64,000 bases of DNA from Rhynchospora pubera. Lineage: Eukaryota; Streptophyta; Magnoliopsida; Poales; Cyperaceae. Shown here piece after piece: positions 49,829 through 61,247 of the stretch (the stretch's first letter is position 1; each line of letters starts with the position of its first letter). The position numbers and the translations under genes are program-made. The notes below the pieces were generated by a model. It saw only the letters and a list, made by a program, of their open reading frames with translations, was not told the DNA's origin and did no database searches. The stretch is taken from NCBI GenBank assembly GCA_028095005.1, contig CM051462.1, positions 81,913,846-81,977,845 of the forward strand, read 5' to 3'.

Positions 49829-50282
49829 ATCAGGAGATATATATATATATAATGACCAGGAGATGTATATATATATATATATATAGCACTCCTCTAAAAA
49901 AATAATACACCAACTCTTAATTATCATTGGTCCATTACTAAATTACAGGAGGTTATTACATGCAAAATTTAGCTCATTTCACAAACAAATTTCTATAAAA
50001 TCATGTTTGTATTCTTCTAAATTCCAAAACCTCGATCCCAGCGCCAAATCCGGGCCCCAAAAGTACTTGTTATGGTTCACCAATGAGTGGCCATTAAGAT
50101 TCAAAATAAAGGGTATAAGCGTAAAATACAATCATTTCTTTTTTATTTTTCCTTTAATTAATAAGTGCTAAAGCACGTGGATTTATCATCCGGCGCCGCC
50201 TTCTCTGGTCACCTCACTAGCTCCATTCGTCTTGCTTGGACTTTGGGTATACAATAATGTCTATAATGATATTATAATTATT

Positions 50283-50569
50283 CAACATAGCAGTGGCGAA
50301 GACAGATGGGACTGGCAAGGGCAGGCCCCCTAATAATTTTTTTAATCATATGTTAATTTGTTAAGATGAATTTATATAGTTAAGTTCATGGGCCTCTCCT
50401 GGATCCAAAATATTATACTCGATGATATTTAATTAAGAAAAATTAATGAGTTGGTATTGTTTCAAATAATTAATATATATTTAAACTTGTTATTTTTTGG
50501 TTCTCAATTTAATTTAGTCAAATTTCAATTTCACCATTTCTCAATCCTGACTTCACCACTGCAACATAG
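50283..50569. mobile_element. Short hAT element with perfect 8-bp duplication
   Basis: The 271-bp element 50291-50561 starts cagtggcgaagac and ends cttcaccactg, flanked by caacatag at 50283-50290 and 50562-50569. Its ends match the larger element at 9024-9934, so one transposase family probably moved both. Noncoding. Confidence 0.9.
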
Positions 50570-51893
50570 TGTTTATAAATGAAAGTTTTATTAATAACGT
50601 AACAATAGGAATTGTTGTCAACAACAAACGAAGCATGAATATAATTCAGACAAGAAAATAGGATTGGATCCCTAAATTATCCAATATTTTGTTATTTTTT
50701 ATTTCTCGTTTGGATTAAACACCATCATCACTTTTATATTAGATTTGATTTTGCATATACTATATGGCTCCTTATGTGTCAAATTGTGGAGCATTGATGA
50801 ACAGCTTTTAATACCACACCAAAGAGCATGCATGCATAAAATCCCTAGATAAGACAAATCCAATTCGAAAAGCACTAAATCCCTAGATAAGACAAATCCC
50901 TACATATATATAATCCCTTGATAATGCAAGGACAATACGAAAAATATTACGTTAACTCGATTTTGCGTTTTCCTTCCTCCATTTTCCATCTTTCTAAATT
51001 TCTTCTCATTTTGTGTACAACTATAATTGTAACTTTTTTTTTTCCAATTTTTATATTATTTCATTTGCGATAAAAAAATAATTTGGAAGTAAATTTAAAA
51101 TTGCCATCATTTCCGATGTTGCAAATTCAAAAGTAAGATTGAATTTTAGGTTTGCAGCAAATTTGAAGAAGATGAAATATGAAATTATCGAAAGCATCAT
51201 TATTAACCTTTTAAAATATTAAGTTGTTTCAAAGGGGTTTATATCTTTAGTAACAAGATTTGAAGGGATTATAACCAATTTTAAATATTTGTGGGGTTTA
51301 TTAATTTATGATTGAAGAAGAATGAAAGGGGGTTATATCCTATTTTGCCTAAAATTTGTTATTTTGATTTTGAGATACGTAAATAAAGATCTCAATTTGA
51401 AAATATGAAAGGAAAACTTAAAATTATGGAAGTAACTCTGAATTTTAAATATATTAAAGATAAAATATCATATTATGCTTGTGCAACTTTAGATAATGAA
51501 TAATATTTTTAAATTCTATGCTTGTAAAATTAGAGAAAAGCAATCAAAGTTCCAAGATGGAAATTTCACATTTTGATTTTAAAATTTAAAAAATTGCAAA
51601 TTTTGAACTGCCAAAAATAAAATTATTAATGCTGACTTATTACATATGTCATTAAATTTGTTTTAGTTTGTCGAATCAACAGTTGAAATCATTATTGTGA
51701 TGAAAAACGATTTTCTCATGAAATTATATTTTGTTGATGACTTTTCAAGGACGATGTCTTGTATCTTTAATTGCAACTTAAATAAAGCAACGACTTGATG
51801 ACATGTTATAAGCCTTTCGGGCTACACCTCATACAGACCAATCTTTAATGCTTAAATTTTACAAGGGTTAAAATGCAATTAAATTCCTCATCT
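50570..51893. other. Intergenic stretch and upstream region of the intact transporter
   Basis: A phrase ccctagataagacaaatcc is directly repeated (about 50841 and 50881). At about 51225-51350 lies a diverged single arm (aaaggggtttatatc...gggggttatatcctattttgcc) of the foldback at 36357. No gene. Confidence 0.5.
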
Positions 51894-51904
51894 TCTTAAA
51901 TACA
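51894..51904 (+). promoter_or_regulatory. TATA-like box of the intact OCT4-like gene
   Basis: The sequence cttaaatacat, about 80 bases before the ATG at 51984, corresponds to the tttaaata box of copy 1. Confidence 0.5.
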
Positions 51905-51983
51905 TTCCACTGCATAGTCTGCATGCTCTTTTCAGTTCTTACTGCGAAACCAAATCACAATCGTTCTTGCTCCCCTCTCTAAA

Positions 51984-54633
51984 ATGCCAGATGAAACTAC
52001 TCCTCTCCTCTCGTCGATCGATGACACAATTGAATCATGCATGACAGGACCACGTATGACCCACCTCCTCCCGTCCCTGCTAGTCGCTCTCGCATGGGTC
52101 TTTGATGCACAACAGACTTTCATCTCAGTTTTCACTGATGTAGAGCCAACATGGCACTGCAAGAATCCTGACGACACAGCTTGTGCTTCTTCTTCAAGCC
52201 CATGCAACCTCGACAGAAGCTCTTGGGGGTGGGATGCACCGATTGACAGCTCTGTGGTTTCCGAGTGGGATTTAAAGTGCTCGGCTCCAGCGCTCATATC
52301 ATTGCCGGCATCGGCATATTTCATGGGGTGCCTTATTGGTGGTTTGTTGCTCTCTACATTAGCAGACTCCATTCTTGGAAGAAAAAGGTTACTTTGCACT
52401 TATCTGCTTTTTATTTACTAATAAATTCTATTTTTTTTCAAAATCGACTGATTTCATACATGTTAGTTTGAACGGATTTTACAGACAGCTGTAGTTCTCT
52501 TGTTTCATTAAACACATATGCATGCACAAACAATACAATTTCTTCTCATGATTTTCCATTATTTTCTGTTTGAAAATTTTCCTTTTAAATGGTTCCCTTA
52601 ATTACTTTACTGAGGGTTGTATCTCTATCAGACAGCGGCTTATTGCCATTCTGTTTTGTTTATATTGATAAATGAAACAATGTTTATATATAATAAAAAA
52701 TACATCGCCCGATTGCCAGCTGCATATGATATATATACTCTATAGTCTATACTAATTTATCAGTTCACATATAAACTATTCTATCGTCCAGATCATTAAT
52801 TGTTTTGTCAGTTTACATATATATATACTAAAGTTGTCAGGAGATTATATACACCGCTCAACTTTTTAAGTTAAAAAATATTTTTATAAAAAATGTAAAT
52901 AATTACATGAAAACAAGTAATTAATAAGAGCATACACACACTAATTCTAGTTTATTACATCATGCTAGGTTGCTAGTCATTTCTTGTCTTGCTATGTCAA
53001 TGACTGGAATCTCAGCAGTCCTTTCTCCAAACATCTGGATTTATGCATCTATGAGATTTGTTTGTGGTTGTGCTCGAGCTACTGTAGGAACATGTGCAAT
53101 GGTTCTATGTACAGAGATCGTCGGGAAGAAATGGCGAGAAGTTGTCAGTGTCTTCAGTTTTGTGTGCTTCACACTGGGCTTCTTATCACTCCCTTTGATA
53201 GCATACCTATGCCGAATGATGTCGTGGAGGTTTATCTATCTCTGGACATCGGTTCCTTCTCTCTGCTATGCCATTTTGGTCCATTTTTTTGTGCAAGAGT
53301 CTCCAAGGTATGTTAAACAAGATTTCTTGCCTTATTTATTTTACATTGATCAAAGCATAGCTGTTATTTCTATAATTTAATTAAAATCACATGTCCATAA
53401 CTGTTATTTTTGGAAAGTAAAATTATTTTAATAATAATAAGAATTTGACATTTGATCTTATGTTTGCCACCATCATCTATAGTTTAAGTTTACACTTATC
53501 CTGAAGCTAGCTAGATCGATGGACAAATTACTGGATGAGTGGATTCTAATTAAAATTTTCTGAATGGACACGAAAGCATTGTTTATCGCTTTCTATATTG
53601 TTGGAGCTAAAGACCAATTTGGAGATCAATATGCATATAAAAAGGCATATAGTCATATTCCAAATTGGAAAGTTGTCGTTAGTACTGTTCCTACTTCCTA
53701 CTTTGTTACATCCATATGGGAGCTAATTTGTCTCTATACACGTAGCTGCACATGTAACAAAATATTTTCAATAACAAATTGTTTGGATTTACTAGCCTCA
53801 CTACTCAATAATGTACTATAACAATTAAAAAGTGAACGATTGAATCCTCCATTAACAGGTGGCTTTTGGTGCGGGGTCGCAAGGACGAAGCGATACAAAC
53901 ACTCAAAAGACTCGCAGCGCTCAGTGGCAATATGGTCACCTCAAGCTTTTCCAAACTACAGTATTTTGATGAACCGTCATGTGAAACTGGTGCACTTTCA
54001 ACTATGAAAATGTTGTGGGACAGAAAATGGGCCACAAGGCGACTCACTGCCATCATGACGGTCGGCTTTGGAGTCGGGCTAGTCTATTATGGCATGCCTT
54101 TAAATGTTGGTAACCTCGGATCAAACCTCTATCTGAGTGTGACATTCAATGCTCTTGCGGAATTTCCTTCCTCTTTGGTGACATTCCTTCTAGTTGGTAA
54201 GATCAACAGACGCAGCTCGCTGCTCGCTTTGACAACAATAAGCGGCATTTTCAGTTTATGTTGCATTGCAAACAATGAAATAATACCTGCTAAGGTACAA
54301 ATGGTGCTTGAGGTTGTGTCATTCTTCAGCACTTGTACATGTTTTAATATAATCATGATATATAGCATAGAGTTGTTCCCAACTTGCGTCCGGAACTCTG
54401 CGCTTTCTTTGATACGGCAGGCGTTGGTGCTAGGCGGTGTTCTTGCTCCAATGCTAGTTGTCAAAGGAAGAGAGAAGAAGTTCTGGTCATTTGGGGTATT
54501 TGGATTGCTAATATGCTGTTGTGGGTTGTTCACGGTGTGTCTGCCGGAGACCCGAGGGAGGAGCATTTGTGATACCATGGAGGAAGAAGAGTACAAAGAG
54601 GCTGACAGCAACCAATCAAGGAATGGGCCTTAG
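51984..54633 (+). CDS. Organic cation/carnitine transporter OCT4-like, intact copy
   Basis: Exons 51984-52387, 52969-53307 and 53859-54633 total 1518 nt and code for 505 residues. It is a major facilitator of the SLC22/organic cation transporter type with about 12 membrane spans. An N-terminal MPDETTPLL leader precedes span 1, then a long loop with Cys residues (about 58-100). The signature LADSILGRKR lies at about 126-135 and QESPRWLLVRGR at about 244-255. A long cytosolic loop (DEAIQTLKR...) follows, then VGKINRRSS, ELFPTCVRNSAL and LPETRGR near the end. Plant OCT4-type proteins are close to 500-530 residues, so it is full length. Substrate is inferred from family only. Both introns sit at the phase-2 AG|G joins used in copy 1, which shows tandem descent. 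No break is seen. Confidence 0.9.
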
Positions 54634-55250
54634 AGATATTAATTATCTATTTTTTTTAATGTAGTTGTTTGAACGAGGTGCACCGCAACAAAAACGAATT
54701 AAGAAAAAAATGTTAAAAATAGTGCAACTAGCTTATTAGTATGTCAGGTCTATTGGCTGTATGCATCCTATATGTATTTGAGCATTTGAATTCTTGTAGG
54801 CAAAACAAAGCTGGAATTTTTTACTTTCAATTTTTGTCGACAAGCCTATAAACTTGGGTATTTTTCAGTGCAAAGAACAAGAATTGCCAACTACTGAAAT
54901 AAAATAATTTTTGTCAAATTACTTCTACCTAGATTCTTTCGTGATTCCTCTGTTTGTTTCTTTTTACAGGAGTACCAATCACATGATCGTTTGCACGCAT
55001 ATAATAGTAATACTCACCACAAAATCATACATTCAGCTCCTTAAATTATTCCTGACTATACAATATAAATGACTCAAGATGCTAAATATCTATTGCAAGT
55101 AATCAAATCTCCCATAAAAAGCAGAATATGATTTTATTGCATGGACAAAAACCAAAAATAATAAATCCGATATTTCAAAAATGAAAATTGATACATGGAA
55201 AAATGGGGCATAAATTGGGTAACTAACTAAGATTGATCTTCATTTCCCTA
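54634..55250. other. Spacer between the transporter and DRB genes
   Basis: A+T-rich. It holds the 3' untranslated region of the transporter and part of the DRB promoter. No other feature is supported. Confidence 0.5.
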
Positions 55251-55332
55251 TATGGGCTGATCTCAGCTAGTTAGCTTGGGTCTTATTATATATGGGCTGA
55301 TCTTCATTTTCCTTGTATAGGTTGTATTTAAA
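55251..55332 (+). promoter_or_regulatory. DRB promoter: duplicated tatgggctgatct and TATA box
   Basis: The 13-mer tatgggctgatct occurs twice, at 55251-55263 and 55291-55303. A TATA-like tatttaaa follows at 55325-55332. The TGGGCT core resembles plant site II elements of housekeeping promoters. The TATA position puts transcription start near 55355-55360, which favours the ATG at 55560 over an in-frame ATG at 55347. Confidence 0.5.
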
Positions 55333-55559
55333 CCCAATGAAAGCCCATGAGTATGAAGCCTGACAAGGCCCATTTCAAGTTCAATTCCTCTCAAGTTGTA
55401 AACGGCACACATCACCTCACCTCTCTCATTCACAGATTCGGTGCCTCTTCCCTTTTTTCTCTCTCTGCTTCTTCAACTTCTCTCAGTACATTCACTTCTT
55501 TCTCTGAACCGAAACACAAAGTACACAAGCCAGCTAACAAAACCCTAGAGAGGTTCGCC

Positions 55560-58500
55560 ATGGAATCCGGTGCGCCACCGAGCAAGACCAGTGGTGAGGC
55601 TCTCTTCTCTCTCTCCTCTCTCACACACAACTACACAAGGACGCTCGATCATGGAGAATTTTGTGAGATCAAATTTGAGACGATTGCTATTATAGGGGGA
55701 TGTTTTCTAGGTTTTCTTTACTGAGCTCTAAAACAGGAAATGTGAAGCTTATTACTTATTTTTTTATAGTAAAATTTTCTATTTTTAGCTTATTTCTCTC
55801 TCCTTATGATCACTCAGCTTTCCTGAGGTATTTCTAGAGACTAAAGCATAGCTTCTTAAGAAAATTAGAAGTGATCAGCTCTTTGGATTCCTTCTTTAGT
55901 AATTTGCATCATTTTAGATGCCCGTTAAGCTCTAATGAGCCGTCAAACTTCAATTTTTAAACCCCAACTCGAACCACAAAGGTCACAAAAGTTTGGACAG
56001 GAGGTTTTTAGCAAATATCTGGTGCTAGGATGCCAAAAATCATGTTCCTGGTACAACAAGCTGGTTTTACCAAGCATAATTTGAATAAAATAATTAATTT
56101 CTAAAGAAGAGAAATTGGGAGCTTCCTTTATATATGGTTGGGTTTTTATTTTCTGTAATTTAGTGACATTCTGACAATGCAAGGAGAACTTTGCAACTTT
56201 GCAAAACATTCTCCTAAAATGCAGAAAAGGAGCAATATTCATTATTTTGTCCTTATATTGTGGACGATTTTTTTCAGGTATGGGTAATTGCTATGTATTC
56301 AAAAGCCGGTTACAAGAATATGCACAGAAGGCTGGTTTCAAAACACCAGAATACCACACATTGAAAGAGGGGCTTTCTCATGTCCCCATATTTCGGTCAA
56401 CTGTGGTGGTGAACGATGTCAGATATGATTCTCTACCTGGCTTTAGCACTCGTAAGGTAGCTGAGCAGTCTGCTGCTGAGGTGGCGCTTTTGGAGATTCT
56501 CAAGTCTGGCCAATTGACCGAATGCATCCCTGCTCTAGTATGCTATCTCTCCCTCTTAAGTACATTAATTATTAATTTATTATTCATTCTCTATGAGAAA
56601 TTGAGAAGGATATCCATTTTACAAGAGAGGTAATACTGTAAATTGATAATATGTGAATGTCGAATTTTGGGATGCATGTTGGGCTGAGGGTCAGCTTTAT
56701 TTTATTTATTTTTATTATTATTTATTTTTTGTTCCGAGATGTTTGGACTTTGGATTAGTAATTATGAAAGACCCTTTTTATTTTATTTTTTAATTTCAAA
56801 TTAGAAGTTTGAAAACTGGAATGTCAATCTGCAGAGTTAGCAAACTAAGATTTACTTATTCAGAAACCACCTTTCATGTGCTCGCTATAGTGTTATACTC
56901 ATTTTTGTTGGTACATTCAGAAATCAAATTCTAGAAGAAAGAGGAGCAGCACTAGCTTGCTCACAAAACTGTGAGCTGCTACAGTTGTTATACTCGTTCA
57001 TCGGAGGAAGCACAGTAAAATAATTGGAGGAAATAAACCATCCTCTAATATTATGGCTTTATTGTCAGTGTGCTGTATTGCATGCAAGTGCATCCTGTAT
57101 TCAGGCTTTGTTAAAATAGACTCACGAGTCCTACACATTGAGTGCTCCCCGTTTTCAATATCATGTACAATGGATCCTGAACATTGAGAGCAAACCTAAT
57201 TCTCTGTTGGATAGAATATTTTGTTGGTCTTCGTAGATTCCAGCAATTCCTGGGGTTTACTGTACTTTATTCGACTAATGTAACTTTGGTGGGAATTGCT
57301 CAGGGCACGCCCTTGTTACTCATTCACTCCCAATTTTTTTTAACGCTGGAGTGGAGGGTATTTTGGTCATTTCAAAAAAAAAATTTGGGACTGAATGAGC
57401 AATTAGGTGCGCCATGAGCAATTCCCAACTTTTGTTTTATTTAATAAAAAAGACAGATTGTGCTCGTATTTCTAGTTCAAGTGATTTTTTACAACCCCCC
57501 TCTAAATCTCTGTAATTACTGTTTTAGAAGCATCCTACGTTGATTAAGGACAAAACCAGAAACTTGTAATGATGCATCCAGGTTTGACATGTGAATTGGC
57601 CATGAAGAGTTTTGACTGACTCTACATAATTTAGGGCATATATGTATTTTTACATTTATTTGGTTGAACCTTGTCGTACCAGTGTTGTGTTATTTGCCAA
57701 TAGACAAAAGAGTTCAGTGTTATTATACTGAGAAATTTTCAGTCTTATCCACTAACTTGATGAACTAATGAATTTCATATTGTAAGTAGGTAAAACAAAA
57801 AATTGGGTGAATATTTGGTGTTAATTGATTTAAAAAAAAAAGGAATATAAAATAATCTGATTTCTGTTTATTAACTTCTTTAACTAAAAATGTTGCTGGT
57901 TACTTTGCAGCATGAAACAGGTCTGTGCAAGAACATGCTCCAAGAATATGCGCAAAAAATGAACTATGCCATTCCATCTTATGTGTGTTCCAGACAGACG
58001 GTGGGCTCTGCTCCCTATGTATGTACTGTGGAGATAGGTGGTATTCAGTACATTGGTGCTGCTGCAACAACCAAGAAGGAGGCTGAGATCAAAGCTGCTC
58101 GTACTGCTCTCCTTGCCATTCAAGGTAAGATTTTAGAATCTTGTTCTGATTTTACTGTCTAAAGTTTTCTGGCTCTCTGCATGTCTTCTATGCCTTCCCA
58201 AAGCTAACATTCAGAAGAGAGATGCAATATGTGCTTCTTAAGTTGTCAATGTATTGCTGTGTTAAAAAATTTTCAAAACTGACATGCCAATTGTTACTCC
58301 AGTGCGTTAAAAAATCTTGACTTTTTGGAGGCTAGTTGGGAAAAAAATGGCACCTGTTACATTGTTATTATTGTAAAATGTTAATTGAAAGTTAACTAGA
58401 AACTGTAAATGTTTGCCGCATTGATACCTACCTAGGTGAAGTTCTAATTAGTCTTTAGTCTTTACCCATTGACCTTGCAGAAGCTTAATCATGATAAACA

Positions 58501-58947
58501 CCCTTTCAGGTTTTTAATGCATCCTTCTGGAGATAAAATTAAGCATCTGTTTATGTACTTATGTCGATATACATATTTTCAGGTCAAGAGAATGCTAAGA
58601 AGGGTGCATCACAATACACCGTACTTCCAACAAGAGAGAAAACTCCAGAGCCAGAGAAAACAGTGATACCAGCTGAAAGCAAAAAGCTCAAGTCCAAGAA
58701 GAAAATTTCAAAGAAGAGATGGAGACCGAAGAGGTTTATGAAAAAACAGGGTAATGAGGACAATGCAACAAGAGATAATATAACTAATGCAGCTGAGGCA
58801 CTACAGACAGGTGATATTTTAACATCAGAAGCTGGGAAGTTTGTCAAAGAGGAATTCAGAAGTGAGAACCAGGTTGGTGCAAATTGTGAAAATAATGCAG
58901 GCTCAGATCAGATCAGAGCAGTTTCAAATGTTATCGAATCAAACTAA
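55560..58947 (+). CDS. Double-stranded RNA-binding protein, DRB family (two dsRBDs)
   Basis: Exons 55560-55593, 56278-56537, 57911-58124 and 58583-58947 total 873 nt and code for 290 residues. DRB proteins assist Dicer-like enzymes in making microRNAs and siRNAs. dsRBD1 is at about 16-85 (CYVFKSRLQEYAQK, TPEYHTLKEGLSHVPIF, KVAEQSAAEVALLEIL). dsRBD2 is at about 102-168 (LCKNMLQEYAQKMNYAIPSY, APYVCTVEIGG, TKKEAEIKAARTALLAIQ). A strongly basic run at about 203-224 (KKLKSKKKISKKRWRPKRF) looks like a nuclear localisation signal and is followed by an acidic, Asn-rich tail. The two domains and the basic tail recall HYL1/DRB1, but the protein is short for DRB1 and could be a DRB4- or DRB7-like member. 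The frame is open upstream to an ATG at 55347, adding 71 residues. I chose 55560 because the TATA box lies too close to 55347. A MITE lies in intron 2. Confidence 0.88.
57282..57435. mobile_element. Mutator-like MITE in DRB intron 2
   Basis: The 136-bp element 57291-57426 starts gggaattgctcagggcacgc and ends ggtgcgccatgagcaattccc, an inverted pair of about 20 bases. The flanks aactttggt (57282-57290) and aacttttgt (57427-57435) are a 9-bp duplication with one mismatch. Its ends are related to 27574-27745. It lies away from both splice sites. Confidence 0.8.
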
Positions 58948-59222
58948 CGCCAAATTTATTTTCTTTCATTGGGATCATAACTTAGTTAGATTTAAGTTCG
59001 AAGAGGGCATTGCTATTATGGCTAAGTTGACCAACTATATGTATGCAACTAGTTAGTGCTTGTTTTCTCAAAACAGACAGGAAAGGCGGAATTCAGCAAA
59101 GGTTGATTACCGGTTACATTTTGTGAAGAGTTTGATAAAGAGCATAGTGTAGTAATTGAGGATCTTTTTATTGTCTTGACTCTTTACCAATAATAAGTAA
59201 AGGTTATTTAGTTAGACAAGTA
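58948..59222. other. 3' flank of the DRB gene
   Basis: Probable 3' untranslated sequence after the stop at 58947. The poly-A site cannot be fixed. No other feature. Confidence 0.5.
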
Positions 59223-59763
59223 AACAAGGATCCACGTTTTTTTTTTAGGGCCAGCAAAACACTGGCAATTTTCATTAATAAGGAAAAAAAAGTTTACAAA
59301 CAATCCTGATAAAACTCGAACCAAATATAGATGGTAAACTTCTATCAAAGTTTACGAACTTCTCCTAATACAAGAGGAAAAAACTCATACAATTACCGCT
59401 TGTACCAACACTAAACTCTACTAGTACCAACTGGAAAAGCAAAAGAAAAATCCAGTCATGGCAACCGCCACTTGTACTAGTACCAAGCTCATAGTAGTAT
59501 CGATCGGTACTTGTACCAGTTTCCAAACTTGCCCCAACCTTAATCGGTATCTATGAGGCATCTTCACGGCCGCGCAGCCCAGACGTGCATACCCACGGTG
59601 TCATAGCTACCACTTACCTTCACCTTACTTCCTTGCCCAGCACCTACGAGCCACTCTCGAAGGAATGCAAGCTCAACTGCTTACTCACGACAATCGCTGT
59701 GCACACACATGGTCGGTTGCACACCCACGTCGGTCTTCTCGCACTGCAAAACAAGAATCCACG
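59223..59763 (-). mobile_element. Truncated poly-A retroposon (LINE-like), minus strand
   Basis: The body 59237-59749 begins on the plus strand with a T-run (gttttttttttaggg), i.e. a poly-A tail on the minus strand. It is flanked by aacaaggatccacg (59223-59236) and aacaagaatccacg (59750-59763), a 14-bp duplication with one mismatch. The G+C-richer interior contains gtaccaac/ggtactag words and no full open frame, so it is probably the 3' end of a LINE truncated at its 5' end. A retroposed transcript is the alternative. Confidence 0.7.
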
Positions 59764-60476
59764 TTATGGAGCAGGAGCAGTAATTTCGAAAAAAATGATG
59801 CATTATGTTTATAGGGCAACGAATAGTTAATTTGATATGAGCTATTAATAGTAATGCAAACCCGGTATTATAAGTTAAAGCTTCAAATAAGGTCCCCATT
59901 TGGTTACCTTAATTAGGAGGAGAGAAAAGAGCCCAGTTTAAATTCTGTTAATGTGCATATGAAGAGTGATAATTTCTAAAGAGCTGAATTATTTGTTTTT
60001 TCGAACGTTTTCGAAACAATAACATAAAATAAATTAAATAAATTAAGGTGCAAAAGGATAGCTAATCAAAATAAGATAACAGCTAGAAAACGTATGGTAG
60101 TAATACTTTTATAATAGCATGTGTAATAAATTGTGAAGTAAATAAATTGCCTCAAACTTTCAGTCCAGAGAGCATTCTACCAGAAGCTCAATAAATAATC
60201 ATCGTCATGGAGCACTAAATTTCAAGAATATATAAATATTATTTCCATTAAGCTGAGTGATTACATACATTAGAAAACCTTGCTCTCGAAACAAATAAAA
60301 ATAAATCTAGAATATATATAAATGAGAAAAATCTGGCCTTAAGAAAGATAATATAAAAAGATGAAGGAATAATCATTATATAAAAACTCGTACAAAAAAA
60401 ATTTCTGCTGAAAGTTTATTATATTTAAAACACTTAAAAAGGCAATTTTCCGATTAGTCTCGCCAAAATATTTCTC
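59764..60476. other. Intergenic stretch without a gene
   Basis: A+T-rich, with nothing supported on either strand. Confidence 0.5.
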
Positions 60477-60630
60477 TATGGCACCATTTGGATGCGTTGA
60501 GAAGAAGGTAGGAAGAAACAAAAAGGAAAGAAATAAGTTATAAACAATCCAAACTCTTCACAAAATTACACACTTCCCAATACTTCTTCCCTTCTTTCCT
60601 TCTTCCCACACCTATCCAACCGGAGCCTAT
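60477..60630. mobile_element. Tourist/Harbinger-like MITE, copy 5
   Basis: The element 60480-60627 starts ggcaccatttggatgcg and ends tatccaaccggagcc, with tat on both sides. The interior aaacaatccaaactcttcac and aaattacacacttcccaat match copies 1 and 2. Confidence 0.75.
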
Positions 60631-60639
60631 ATATAACAA

Positions 60640-61247
60640 CAGCTAGACTAAAGTCTAATGCTGGACGGATTTTGACGGAAGAAATCCGTCCAATGCTTTT
60701 GTTTATAAATTTTGACCCTCAAATGATCAATCTAATTAGTTCAATGCGATCTCTCTATAAAAAATAACTAGTAAGAAATCGATTTTATGAATTTTTTAAC
60801 TATTTTTTCAGTTTTTCTTTTCAAAATTATTGTTTTAAACGGTTAAGAATTTTTAGATCGATGATTTTTTTTTTTTAAATATTGTACTATATACCACGTG
60901 TGAAAGATTGTAAAGTAAATAATTGCATCAAAACTTCCACTGCCGTCATTATAGAACTGTTCTCAATAAGATAACACTTATTATCTTTTAAGCGAAGATA
61001 AATAATATATCAAAAGAAACGAAACATAATTATACTACAAAAATACATCTGGTTTAAATCGATGACATTCAAAACTCTAAGGACAATGACTTGATAGCTT
61101 GAAATAAGATTTCCCTATGACAAAGAAAGTTTTTGGACGAGTCTGAAATTTGACCTCTTCACAGGTTACATTCATGCATTATAGATAAGAATGGTCGTTG
61201 GTGTATATTCGATTTTGCGCCATTTCCCCCAGACTTTTCCTTAATTT
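60640..61247. other. Partial foldback and 3' flank of the NB-LRR relic
   Basis: At about 60650-60710 ggacggattttgac and gaaatccgtcc form a small inverted pair. The following gatcaatctaattagttcaatgcgatctc is a diverged version of the foldback core seen at 20729 and 35575, but only one arm is present. The rest is A+T-rich. Confidence 0.45.
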
